Assembly: GCF_023100805.1 (NCBI RefSeq)
Contig: NZ_CP095855.1
Span: forward strand, 5,497,001-5,561,000
DNA from: Chitinophaga filiformis
GTDB lineage: Bacteria > Bacteroidota > Bacteroidia > Chitinophagales > Chitinophagaceae
Direction of reading: 5' to 3'
Length of the DNA: 64,000 bases
The translations under genes were made by a program, and so were the position numbers. Every line of letters begins with the position of its first letter. The stretch's first letter is position 1. Below the pieces are notes generated by a model. It was not told the origin of the DNA. It made no database searches and saw only the letters and a list, made by a program, of their open reading frames with translations. Positions 1 to 8,230 of this stretch are shown one piece after another.

Positions 1-573
1 TTCCTGGCAGAACTGCGGAGTAACCTTATAAGCCGCGATACCGTAAGTCATGAGGCCACCGCCCTTGCTTTCCTTTTCATAGATGGTCACGTCAACACCT
101 TCTCTCGACAAGGCATGCGCACAACTCAGCCCTGCAGGTCCGGCGCCGATCACAGCTACTTTTTTACCGGTAGATGCTTTTCTTTCAAACAAAGGCCATT
201 TCTCCTGTATTGCCCTTTCTGTAGCATACCGTTGCAGGCGGGCAATAGGGATCGGTTCTTCCTCCATAAGATTGTATACGCAGGCGCCTTCACAGAGTTT
301 TTCTACGGGGCAGACCTTGGCGCAGCCACCGCCCATGATGTTGGAAGAGAATATTGTGTAAGCGGAGCCCTTGAGATTGTCTGTAGTGATCTGCTTAATG
401 AATTTAGGAACATTGATGCTGGTGGGGCAGCTTTTGGTACAGGGCGCATCATAACAGAAGAGGCAGCGGTTTGCTTCTACCAGTGCCGCATCGCGCGTCT
501 CAAAAGGCGGATGAATGTCACTGAAGTGCTGCTGGTATTCCTCAGCAGATAATCGGTTATTACGTACTGCCAT
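1..573 (-). CDS. preT: PreT-like dihydropyrimidine dehydrogenase (NAD+) subunit, partial
   Basis: Only the N-terminal 191 residues are present; the gene continues beyond the left edge, which falls on a codon boundary. The visible part matches the N-terminal half of the PreT subunit, which passes electrons from NAD(P)H through Fe-S clusters and FAD to the PreA subunit for uracil or thymine reduction. Two cysteine clusters for [4Fe-4S] centres are visible (C37, C40, C45, C49 and C84, C88, C94, C98), followed by a Rossmann FAD motif GAGPAG at 143-148. The start ATG follows a repeat-filled gap and the protein begins MAVRNNRLSAEEY. It is the last gene in the window of a minus-strand pyrimidine-degradation operon, and preA is expected next, off the window. 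The same fold occurs in glutamate synthase small subunits; the neighbours favour PreT. Confidence 0.85.
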   Translation of the reverse strand, partial: MAVRNNRLSAEEYQQHFSDIHPPFETRDAALVEANRCLFCYDAPCTKSCPTSINVPKFIKQITTDNLKGSAYTIFSSNIMGGGCAKVCPVEKLCEGACVYNLMEEEPIPIARLQRYATERAIQEKWPLFERKASTGKKVAVIGAGPAGLSCAHALSREGVDVTIYEKESKGGGLMTYGIAAYKVTPQFCQE

Positions 574-604
574 ATAGTTGATTTTATTGTTTCCCCCGGT
601 TGCC

Positions 605-695
605 GGATTTCCCGACGCCGGATTTCCGGGTGTCGGATTTCCCGGTTGTCGGATTGCCGGTTGTCGGATTGCCGGTTGTCGGATTGCCGGTTGTC
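605..695. repeat. 15-bp tandem repeat, six units
   Basis: Units with consensus GGATTgCCGGTTGTC begin at 605, 620, 635, 651, 666 and 681. The last three are near-identical and the first three diverged. The array lies in the gap between the preT-like gene and the nitrilase-family gene and runs directly into a REP-like double hairpin. It has no apparent coding role. Confidence 0.85.
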
Positions 696-744
696 CCCGG
701 GTTTGCAACCCGGGGCTACAAACACCTGGACTCCTGACGGAGTC
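695..744 (-). repeat. REP-like double hairpin, copy 1
   Basis: A perfect hairpin CCCCGGGTT-TGC-AACCCGGGG (695-715) is followed by CTACAAACAC and a second hairpin GACTCC-TGAC-GGAGTC (729-744). On the minus strand the tetranucleotide GTAG sits at the foot of the first hairpin, the layout known for REP sequences served by RAYT (TnpA-REP) transposases. A second copy with the same linker lies at 38772-38819. It could also act as a transcription terminator or mRNA stabiliser between operon genes. Confidence 0.7.
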
Positions 745-791
745 TGAATGCAGCAGATACAGACGTCCTGCATTCAATTAATTATGATTAC

Positions 792-1658
792 TTACAGCTC
801 GGTAAGCTTGCCATAAGTTTCTGGTCGTCTGTCACGGAAGAACTGCCATACACTTCTTACTTCATCTATCATATCGAGATCGAAAGTGGCGATGAGCAGT
901 TCGTCTTTATCTTCCGAGGCGCTGGCAAAGATCTGGCCGCGGGGATCTACGAAATAAGATGATCCGTAGAACTTACCCAGGTTCCAGGGTTTCTCTTCTC
1001 CCACCCTGTTGATACATCCCATAAAATATCCATTGGCAGCAGCGTGTGCGGGCTGTTCCAGTTTCCAGAGGTATTGCGACAGACCAGCCACGGTTGCAGA
1101 AGGATTATAAACGATCTCTGCTCCGTTCAAACCAAGTACCCTGGCGCCATCGGGGAAGTGACGGTCGTAGCAGATGTAGATCCCGATCTTTGCATACCTG
1201 GTTTGAAATACAGGATAGCCAAGGTTGCCGGGCTTGAAGAAGAATTTCTCCCAGAAACCGGAGGTATGCGGAATATGGTTCTTCCGGTATTTACCAAGGT
1301 ATGTACCATCTGCGTCAATAACAGCGGCGGTGTTGTAAAGTACCCCTGCCTGTTCTTTTTCATAAATGGGCACGATGATCACCATGCTGTACTTTTTCGC
1401 ATAGGTAGCGATCCTCTCCGTAGTAGGTCCGGGAACGGTTTCAGCGGAGGCGTACCATTTAGTATCCTGCCCGGGACAGAAATAAGGGGTATTGAATATC
1501 TCCTGCAGGCAGAGGATCTGTACACCTTTTTCTCCTGCTTCTTCGATGAGCGGGAGATGTTTTTGAAACATGGCCTCTTTGATCTCGTCGATGCTTCCTT
1601 CGCCTTCTGTTTTGGGCAAGCTCATTTGAATAAGTCCTGATTTGATAATACGCGACAT
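792..1658 (-). CDS. Nitrilase-superfamily N-carbamoyl-beta-alanine amidohydrolase (beta-ureidopropionase)
   Basis: This 288-residue carbon-nitrogen hydrolase would cleave N-carbamoyl-beta-alanine to beta-alanine, CO2 and ammonia, the third step of reductive pyrimidine degradation. The Glu-Lys-Cys triad of the superfamily is visible: E53 in LQEIFNTPYF, K126 in KYRKNHIPH and C163 in YICYDRHFPDGAR. Length and start (MSRIIKSGLIQMSLP) are normal for the family and the protein is cytoplasmic. It lies downstream of dihydropyrimidinase on the same strand with a gap of 28 bp, so co-transcription is likely. The beta-ureidopropionase assignment, rather than another amidase specificity, rests mainly on this operon context. 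Confidence 0.88.
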   Translation of the reverse strand: MSRIIKSGLIQMSLPKTEGEGSIDEIKEAMFQKHLPLIEEAGEKGVQILCLQEIFNTPYFCPGQDTKWYASAETVPGPTTERIATYAKKYSMVIIVPIYEKEQAGVLYNTAAVIDADGTYLGKYRKNHIPHTSGFWEKFFFKPGNLGYPVFQTRYAKIGIYICYDRHFPDGARVLGLNGAEIVYNPSATVAGLSQYLWKLEQPAHAAANGYFMGCINRVGEEKPWNLGKFYGSSYFVDPRGQIFASASEDKDELLIATFDLDMIDEVRSVWQFFRDRRPETYGKLTEL

Positions 1659-1686
1659 GAGGATCTATTTTAGGGTAATGAATTGT

Positions 1687-3069
1687 TCAGATCTTTCCGC
1701 TTACCTTATTACGCTTGATGAACTGGCCGTAGCCTTTGGGTACCAGGCATTCGTTGTTGTCGATGGCTACTTTGCCTCTCAGCAACACGGTCTTTACTTT
1801 ACCGGTCAGCTCCCATCCTTCATAGGCGGAGTAATCTACATGCATATGATGGGTAGCGGCACTGATAGTATGTTTCTGTTTCGGATCAAGGATAATGATA
1901 TCGGCATCGCTGCCAATAGCAATGGTGCCTTTGCGGGGGAACATCCCGAAGATCTTTGCGGGATTGGTACAGGCCACTTCCACGTATTTGTTGAGGGTGA
2001 TCCTGTTCTTGTTCACACCTTCGCTGAACAGCAGTTCCATCCTGTTCTCAATGGCAGGATGACCGTTCGGGATCTTTGAGAAATTGTTCTCACCCATCAG
2101 TTTTTGTTTCCACATAAAGGGACAATGATCGGTGGCAACAATATTAACGAGCCCCTGGTTGATACCTGCCCATAATGTTTCCTGGTCTTTTAATTCACGC
2201 AGAGGCGGGCTCATGACCCATTTGGCGCTTTCAAAGCCCATATCATATTTCGAGGCATCGAGCAGGAGATACTGGATACAGGTTTCTACATAGACCTTCT
2301 GATTGCGGCGGGTAGCGTTGCGCACCGCATTCAGGGCGCCTTCACAGGTAAGATGGACAATGTATCCCGGACAGCCGGTATAATTGGCCAGATCTGTAAA
2401 ACGGGCGGAGGCCTCGGCCTCCGTCACTTCCGGTTGCGAGAGGTAATGGTATAGCGGAGATGTATTCCCATCAGCCAGATTTTTCGCAACGAGATAATCG
2501 ATAACGTCGCCATTGGTAGCGTGTACCGTCACCATACCACCCTGCTGTTTCACTTCCTGCATCAATGCGGTCATCTGCCGGTCGTCGATCATCAGGGCGC
2601 CTTTATAGGCCATGAATGTCTTAAAGGAGGTGATACCTTCCTGTTCCACCATGGTCTTTATTTCGGCTTTCGTACCGGGGTTAAAATCGGTCACCGCCAT
2701 GTGGAAACTATAGTCGCCGACAGCAGTACCGCGGGCCCTGCTGTTCCATTCGTCCAGCGCTTCGCGCAGGGAATGTCCCTGTTTCTGCAACACAAAATCG
2801 ATCACAGTGGTGGTGCCGCCAAAGAGGGCCGCCCTGGTGCCTGTTTCGTGCGTATCGCTGGAGAAGGTGCCCATAAATGGCATATCGAGGTGTACATGCG
2901 GATCGATGCCTCCCGGCATGACCAGCATGCCAGCGGCATCAATGATCTCTTCGGCATCAGCTATCAGTTCTTTACCGATAGCGGCGACCTGCTCGCCTTC
3001 CACCAATATATCCGCCAGGTAGTCGTCCGTGGCGGTAATGATCCTTCCGTTTTTAATCAGCAGTGACAT
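1687..3069 (-). CDS. hydA: Dihydropyrimidinase / D-hydantoinase
   Basis: This 460-residue amidohydrolase opens the ring of dihydrouracil, dihydrothymine or hydantoins. Metal-site residues are visible: H58 and H60 in DPHVHLD, the carboxylated lysine K150 in SFKTFMAYKG, a histidine in TVHATNGD (H183), another in YIVHLTCEG, and the catalytic Asp in ATDHCPF. The ATG at 3067-3069 (MSLLIKNGR) is preferred over an upstream in-frame start because it begins at the conserved N-terminus and gives a 17-bp overlap with the end of the transporter gene. That overlap suggests translational coupling. It is the second enzyme of the pathway encoded by the operon. Confidence 0.93.
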   Translation of the reverse strand: MSLLIKNGRIITATDDYLADILVEGEQVAAIGKELIADAEEIIDAAGMLVMPGGIDPHVHLDMPFMGTFSSDTHETGTRAALFGGTTTVIDFVLQKQGHSLREALDEWNSRARGTAVGDYSFHMAVTDFNPGTKAEIKTMVEQEGITSFKTFMAYKGALMIDDRQMTALMQEVKQQGGMVTVHATNGDVIDYLVAKNLADGNTSPLYHYLSQPEVTEAEASARFTDLANYTGCPGYIVHLTCEGALNAVRNATRRNQKVYVETCIQYLLLDASKYDMGFESAKWVMSPPLRELKDQETLWAGINQGLVNIVATDHCPFMWKQKLMGENNFSKIPNGHPAIENRMELLFSEGVNKNRITLNKYVEVACTNPAKIFGMFPRKGTIAIGSDADIIILDPKQKHTISAATHHMHVDYSAYEGWELTGKVKTVLLRGKVAIDNNECLVPKGYGQFIKRNKVSGKI

Positions 3070-4576
3070 AATTGACTTCGTTGTTTTTTCCGGGGGTGGT
3101 AATGATACTATAAGAACGCATGATGAGATAGTAACTGATGCCGGATACAAAGAATCCTACAAACCATGCATAACTGTATAATTGATTGATCCAGCCGGGG
3201 ACAGCATCCGGGGATATGAATTTAATAGTGGTCAGAAAACCGGGGATGTTGGGTATAATGCCCAGCAGCAGAGCGATCATCGCATAACGGTTGAAGCCAT
3301 TGGAGAAACTGTAGGTGCCCTGCGGATCATACAATTCATCCACCAACAGTTGCTGCTTACGGATCAGGTAATAATCGGCGATCATAATGCCGCCTACGGG
3401 GCCCAATAAGCTCGAATAACCGACCAGCCAGGTGAAGATGTAGCCGGTAGGGTCAGCGACCAGTTTCCAGGGGAAAATGAGGATGCCGATGATACCCGTG
3501 ATATAACCACCCCTGCGGAAGTTGATCTTCTCAGGCGCCAGGTTCGCAAAGTCATTGGCAGGGCTGATGATGTTCGCAGCGATGTTAGTGGCCAGTGTAG
3601 ATATCGCTACTGCGATCATGGCGATGCTGACCAGGATCTTGTTATCAAATTTACCGGCCAGTACGACAGGATCCCATATCGTGGTACCGTATACGATATT
3701 GGTAGCAGAAGTTACCACTACGCCGATGAAAGAGAATAAGGTCATGGACGGGGGCAGTCCTAAGGCCTGTCCTTTGATCTGTGCCTTCTGGCTGACAGCG
3801 TAGCGGGTAAAGTCGGGGATATTGAGTGAGAGCGTGGCCCAGAAGCCCACCATACCCGTGAGCCCGGGAATAAAGAAAGCCCAGAAGGCAGCGCCGGAAG
3901 TAAATTTTGAGGGCTGTGTCAAAATTGGACCTAGTCCGCCCTTTACTGAGGTCACCGCCCAATACAGAAGCGCCAGTACCGCCACAGGGAGAAAGATGGC
4001 TTTGAAGACCAGCAGTTTCCGGATACTTTCTATCCCTAAATACACAATATACATGTTGAGCAGCCAGAATAACAGGAAGCAGATAGCAGGACCAGTGGCT
4101 AGTCCGAAGGAAGCGGGGAATACCGGCGCTAAAGTGGCCAGGCCAGGTATCCACAGCTGCAGCATCTGGTAGAGAGCAAATCCGCCGATCCAGGTCTGGA
4201 TACCGAACCATCCGCAGGCAACGATAGCACGCAGCATAGCCGGGATATTAGCGCCTTTAGTGCCAAAGCTGGCGCGGGCGAATACCGGGAAGGGAATGCC
4301 GTATTTCGCACCGGCATGACCATTCAGGATCATGGGGATCAGTACGACGGTATTACCGGCAAAGATGGTCAGGATAGCCTGCCACCAGTTCATTCCTCCT
4401 TCTATCAGTGAACTGGCCAGCATGTAGGTCGGGATGCAAAGGCTCATGCTTATCCAGAGGCTCGCATAGTTCCATGTGTTCCAGGTTCGCCGCGACGCAG
4501 GTACGGGGGCGAGGTCCTCGCTGTAAAGCGCGGAACGGGGAATATTTTGGTTGATGTCGTGGTTGCGGGCGTCCAT
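3053..4576 (-). CDS. NCS1-family nucleobase/hydantoin:cation symporter
   Basis: This 507-residue integral membrane protein has about twelve hydrophobic segments and the NCS1 signature region near the N-terminus (SLCIPTYMLASSLIEGGMNW). NCS1 proteins import uracil, allantoin, cytosine or hydantoins with a cation. Within a pyrimidine-degradation operon the likely substrate is uracil, thymine, a dihydropyrimidine or a hydantoin; which one cannot be read from sequence. The end overlaps the dihydropyrimidinase start. Upstream lies a gap of about 210 bp filled with a short tandem repeat. Confidence 0.9.
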   Translation of the reverse strand: MDARNHDINQNIPRSALYSEDLAPVPASRRTWNTWNYASLWISMSLCIPTYMLASSLIEGGMNWWQAILTIFAGNTVVLIPMILNGHAGAKYGIPFPVFARASFGTKGANIPAMLRAIVACGWFGIQTWIGGFALYQMLQLWIPGLATLAPVFPASFGLATGPAICFLLFWLLNMYIVYLGIESIRKLLVFKAIFLPVAVLALLYWAVTSVKGGLGPILTQPSKFTSGAAFWAFFIPGLTGMVGFWATLSLNIPDFTRYAVSQKAQIKGQALGLPPSMTLFSFIGVVVTSATNIVYGTTIWDPVVLAGKFDNKILVSIAMIAVAISTLATNIAANIISPANDFANLAPEKINFRRGGYITGIIGILIFPWKLVADPTGYIFTWLVGYSSLLGPVGGIMIADYYLIRKQQLLVDELYDPQGTYSFSNGFNRYAMIALLLGIIPNIPGFLTTIKFISPDAVPGWINQLYSYAWFVGFFVSGISYYLIMRSYSIITTPGKNNEVNYVTAD

Positions 4577-4614
4577 TTATGTTTATGTTGTTTTATGATT
4601 TGTTTTTGGGGGTA

Positions 4615-4692
4615 TCACCGTCCCGGTTTTTTTCACCGCCCCGGGGGGATCACCGTCCGGGGGTTGTCACCGTCCCCCGTGTTATCACCGCG
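4615..4692. repeat. 17-18-bp tandem repeat, five units
   Basis: Units centred on TCACCGtCCCgG begin at 4615, 4633, 4650, 4667 and 4685, with G/C-run variation between them. The array sits between the transporter start and the end of the aminotransferase gene. It resembles the 15-bp array at 605-695 in position (between operon genes) but not in sequence. Confidence 0.7.
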
Positions 4693-4788
4693 GGCAACGA
4701 ATACGGCGGCGTCTGCAGGACCTATTGACGTTCTGTTATTCCATTGTTGTTCCGGATATCATCATGCTGTTGTTACCATATACACGGT

Positions 4789-6141
4789 TCAGAGTACATA
4801 TTCATCTGCAATTGAGAGTGCGTCGCTGATCATTGCCAGTCCTTCGTCAACCTGGGGTTTTGTGATACTTAAAGGTGGTGCAATAAATACATAGTTCCAG
4901 CGGACAAAAGCATACATTCCCAATTGTTTCAACCGGGCAGCTACCCTGTTCATGACAGCCATTTCCTCCGGCTTCGCATTGAAAGGCACCATTGGTTCTT
5001 TTGTCTCGCGGTTCTTTACCAGCTCTATACATCCCAGCAGGCCGGTGTTCCGGAAATCGCCGATACAGGGATGATGCTGTTTCATGATCTCTACTTCCTG
5101 TTCTATGTAAGCCCCCATTGCGGCAGCGTTCTCAATGAGGTGTTCGTCTTCGTAAATATTCAGCACTTCCACACCCGCTGCGCAGGCTACTGGATGTGCG
5201 GAATAGGTCAGGCCCAGCCAGAGCGTTTTATCGTCAAAATGGGCCGCTATTTTATCACTTACGATCAAAGCTCCCAGGGGGATGTACCCGGCAGTAATTC
5301 CTTTCGCGGTAGCGATCATATCGGGTACCACCCCATGCAGGTCGCAGGCGAACCATCTTCCTGTTCTGCCGAAACCGCTCATGACCTCGTCGGCGATCAG
5401 GAGAATGCCGTATTTGTCGCAGAGGGCCCGCACCTTCTGCAGGTAATCCGGCGGATATTTGATACAACCCGAAGAGCCGCTTTCTCCTTCCATCAGGATG
5501 GCTGCTACGTTTTCCGGACCTTCAAACTGGATGACCCTTTCTATGTGGCTTACACATTCGCGGCTGCAGGTGGTTATTTCCTTTCCCCAGGGACAGCGAT
5601 AGCAATAAGGATCTTCCACATGTACAATGTTGGGGACCTGCTGCGCATCGTGGGCCAGCTTACGGGGATCGCCACCGGCAGTCATGGCAGCATAGGAAGC
5701 CCCATGGAAGGCCCGGTAGCGGGCGATGATCTTATGCCTGCTGGTATAGAGCCGGGCCAGCTTGATGGCATTCTCTATCGCACTGGCACCACAGACGGTG
5801 AATAAGGTCTTTTTCAGGTTGCCGGGGCTGATCTCTGCCAGTTTATGTCCCAGTTTGCCGCGTGCCTCTGTTACACATCCCGGCGTGACATAACTGACTT
5901 CCTGCATCTGCTTCACCACAGCGGCGGTGACGCGGGGATGGCCATGGCCGATGTTTACATTGATCAGTCCTGATGAAAAATCAAGGTAACGCTTGTCGTC
6001 ATAGTCATAGAGATACACGCCGGCAGCGTACTTTACGGCAATGGGGGCAATGCCCTTTTGTTTACTCCATGAGAATAAGGTATAGTCCAGGTTTTCCTGG
6101 ATAATTTCCTGTGCATGGGAGATAGTCCCTGTTTCTGACAT
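4789..6141 (-). CDS. Class III (omega) aminotransferase, probable beta-alanine:pyruvate type
   Basis: This PLP-dependent fold-type I aminotransferase would convert beta-alanine (or 3-aminoisobutyrate) to malonate semialdehyde. With the start at 6141 (MSETGTISHAQEI) it has 450 residues. The PLP lysine lies in TAKGITAGYIPLGA (K280) and the cofactor Asp in LIADEVMSGFGR (D251). A CYRCPWG..TTCSREC cysteine group is present, as in several beta-amino-acid aminotransferases. An upstream in-frame ATG at 6204 would overlap mmsA by 37 bp and add 21 unconserved-looking residues, so the internal ATG is preferred. Context with mmsA supports the beta-alanine role; the exact amino acceptor is not visible. 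Confidence 0.88.
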   Translation of the reverse strand: MSETGTISHAQEIIQENLDYTLFSWSKQKGIAPIAVKYAAGVYLYDYDDKRYLDFSSGLINVNIGHGHPRVTAAVVKQMQEVSYVTPGCVTEARGKLGHKLAEISPGNLKKTLFTVCGASAIENAIKLARLYTSRHKIIARYRAFHGASYAAMTAGGDPRKLAHDAQQVPNIVHVEDPYCYRCPWGKEITTCSRECVSHIERVIQFEGPENVAAILMEGESGSSGCIKYPPDYLQKVRALCDKYGILLIADEVMSGFGRTGRWFACDLHGVVPDMIATAKGITAGYIPLGALIVSDKIAAHFDDKTLWLGLTYSAHPVACAAGVEVLNIYEDEHLIENAAAMGAYIEQEVEIMKQHHPCIGDFRNTGLLGCIELVKNRETKEPMVPFNAKPEEMAVMNRVAARLKQLGMYAFVRWNYVFIAPPLSITKPQVDEGLAMISDALSIADEYVL

Positions 6142-6167
6142 AGCGGTCAATTTGGGTGTACAATGTG

Positions 6168-7625
6168 CTAACTCATCCAGTTTATTCCCTCTTCGGGATT
6201 CCATTTGGTAGTACTCTTCTTTAGCTTGGTCCAGAACTCTATGGAGCTCTTGCCGGTGATATCGCCTACACCGAATTTACTTTCATTCCATCCTCCAAAA
6301 GAGAAAGGCTCACGGGGTACGGGCACCCCTACATTAACGCCGATCATTCCGGCGCTGGCCCTTTCGGCGATGTAACGCGCCATACCTCCGTTCTGTGTGA
6401 ATACGGAAGCAGCGTTGCCATAAGGATTGGCGTTTTCGATGACCAGTGCTTCATCTACGGTATTGGTGCGCATGATGCTGATGACGGGGCCGAAGATCTC
6501 TTCTTTCGCAACGGCCATATCAGCGGTTACATAATCGATGACAGTAGGACCTACATATGTACCGTTTTCCTTGCCGGCTACTTTTGCGCCACGGCCATCG
6601 ACAAGTATCCTGGCACCCTGGGCTTCGGCTTCGGTGATATATTTTTCTATTCTTTCTTTCGATTCTTTACTGATAACAGCGCCGAGGTTTTGTCCGGGTA
6701 CGATCTTCTTCACCTCTTCACAGACGAGGTCTACGATATGATCTACCTGCCCTACGCCAATCATGGCCGATGCGGCCATACAACGTTGTCCGGCGCAACC
6801 GCTCATAGATGCGGCTACGTTCTGGGCAGTCATACCAGGTTTGGCATCGGGTAATACCACCAGGTGGTTCTTTGCACCTCCAAGCGCAAGACAGCGTTTC
6901 AGGTTTTGCGTAGCCCGCTGGTAGACGATCTTCGCCACTTTGGTAGAGCCTACGAATGATACAGCTTCTATATCGGGATGATCGCAGATGGCGTTGACCA
7001 CTTCACTATCGCCGTTGACGATATTCAGCACGCCGTCGGGCAGTCCGGCTTCTTTTAGCAGTCGTGCGAGCACGCCAAGGCTGAGCGGCACCTTTTCAGA
7101 TGGTTTTATGATCATGCAATTGCCCAGGGCAATGGCGTTGGGAATCGTCCAGTTAGGCACCATGGCCGGAAAATTGAATGGTACAATAGAGGCGACCACT
7201 CCCAATGGTACATGAGCGGTGCGGCATTCCACTCCGGCGCTGACTTCCAGCACCTCCCCTGTGATCAGCTGCGGCAATGAAGTAGCGAATTCGGTCAGTT
7301 CAATGCACTTTTCTACTTCGGCGACAGCCTCCGTCATGGTCTTCCCATTCTCTTCGCTAACCAGTGCGGCCAGTTCCTCCAGGTATTGTTCCAGCAGGTA
7401 TTTATATCTGAAAAAAACCTGTACTCTTTCTTTAATAGGAGTTTTACTCCATTTTGGGAAAGCGGCTTTTGCGGCCTGCACCGCTTCTGCTACATCTGCG
7501 GCAGTGGAGCAGGGCATTTCTGTCAATATGCTGCCATCTGAAGGAGAAATAACAGGTAGTGTACGTGGAGATGATACTTCCTTGAAGTGACCGTTAATGA
7601 AATTCCTGACCCTTTCGTATTTCAT
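6168..7625 (-). CDS. mmsA: CoA-acylating (methyl)malonate-semialdehyde dehydrogenase
   Basis: This 485-residue aldehyde dehydrogenase-superfamily enzyme oxidises malonate semialdehyde to acetyl-CoA and CO2 using NAD+ and CoA, finishing beta-alanine catabolism; the family also handles methylmalonate semialdehyde. Seen directly: N151 in SIVPFNFPAMVPNW, the NAD-binding FVGST segment (225-229), and catalytic C282 in SGCAGQRCMAAS, the motif that separates MmsA from ordinary aldehyde dehydrogenases. It is the first gene of the minus-strand operon and lies across a 131-bp divergent promoter region from an Lrp-type regulator. Confidence 0.94.
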   Translation of the reverse strand: MKYERVRNFINGHFKEVSSPRTLPVISPSDGSILTEMPCSTAADVAEAVQAAKAAFPKWSKTPIKERVQVFFRYKYLLEQYLEELAALVSEENGKTMTEAVAEVEKCIELTEFATSLPQLITGEVLEVSAGVECRTAHVPLGVVASIVPFNFPAMVPNWTIPNAIALGNCMIIKPSEKVPLSLGVLARLLKEAGLPDGVLNIVNGDSEVVNAICDHPDIEAVSFVGSTKVAKIVYQRATQNLKRCLALGGAKNHLVVLPDAKPGMTAQNVAASMSGCAGQRCMAASAMIGVGQVDHIVDLVCEEVKKIVPGQNLGAVISKESKERIEKYITEAEAQGARILVDGRGAKVAGKENGTYVGPTVIDYVTADMAVAKEEIFGPVISIMRTNTVDEALVIENANPYGNAASVFTQNGGMARYIAERASAGMIGVNVGVPVPREPFSFGGWNESKFGVGDITGKSSIEFWTKLKKSTTKWNPEEGINWMS

Positions 7626-7686
7626 TGCCTTGGGGAGTTTGGGTTATGAATGCATTTTTTATACGATACCCTTAATTTACTGAAAA

Positions 7687-7729
7687 AAATGTACATTTAG
7701 TATGTACTTTCTGACATTTCTGCACATTT
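7687..7729. promoter_or_regulatory. Candidate Lrp operator region between mmsA and the regulator
   Basis: A perfect 12-bp palindrome AAATGTACATTT (7687-7698) is followed by AGTATGTACTTT and by repeated half-site-like ACATTT runs to 7729. It lies in the divergent promoter region, where an Lrp/AsnC protein would be expected to bind as a multimer. A TATATTCG hexamer-like -7 box (one mismatch to TAnnTTTG) sits at 7741-7748, just before the regulator ATG. Function is inferred from position and symmetry. Confidence 0.5.
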
Positions 7730-7756
7730 CATTTAACTCCTATATTCGAACTGGAA

Positions 7757-8230
7757 ATGGCAAAGACTAAGCTTCCCCTGGATGACCTTGATTTCTCTAT
7801 CTTAACCTACCTTCAGCAGGATGGCAGGGTTTCATTTACTATCATTGCTGAAAAACTCAATGTTTCTATTGGCACTGTTCGGACGCGGTTTAACCGGCTG
7901 ATTGAAGAAGGGACGATCAGTATTATCGGCCGCGTGGATCCGGAGAAAGTAGGGTTCCGGTCTTATGCGCATATTGCGGTGTATGTTCGACCCGCGACAT
8001 TGAAAGAGACTGTAGCGAAGCGGATCGCAGTGCTACCGGAGGTGAGCTTTCTGGCGATGACGTCGGGGGCATATGATCTTGAGGTGAATGTTATGTGCAG
8101 GGATAATGATCACCTGCTGGCGTTCGTGGATAAGCTGTCGACATTTGAAGGGGTGTATCAAACGAATACTACGATATATTTCAAGGTGTATAAGTATGCG
8201 CAGCCGGATTTGATGTTGCTGAAAGGGTGA
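7757..8230 (+). CDS. Lrp/AsnC-family transcriptional regulator
   Basis: This 157-residue protein has an N-terminal winged helix-turn-helix (LDDLDFSILTYLQQDGR through TVRTRFNRLIEEG, about residues 8-52) and a C-terminal RAM/AsnC ligand-binding domain (about 70-150). The family binds small molecules such as amino acids and acts as dimers to hexadecamers. It is divergent from the pyrimidine-degradation operon, which makes it the probable local regulator, with beta-alanine or a pyrimidine intermediate as a plausible effector (inference). Similar regulators (PydR) control pyrimidine catabolism in some proteobacteria. Confidence 0.9.
   Translation: MAKTKLPLDDLDFSILTYLQQDGRVSFTIIAEKLNVSIGTVRTRFNRLIEEGTISIIGRVDPEKVGFRSYAHIAVYVRPATLKETVAKRIAVLPEVSFLAMTSGAYDLEVNVMCRDNDHLLAFVDKLSTFEGVYQTNTTIYFKVYKYAQPDLMLLKG

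Noticed and set aside
477-773. 98-codon minus-strand frame with SDNRQ repeats
   Set aside because: It is produced by the 15-bp tandem array and overlaps the well-supported PreT-like gene start in another phase.
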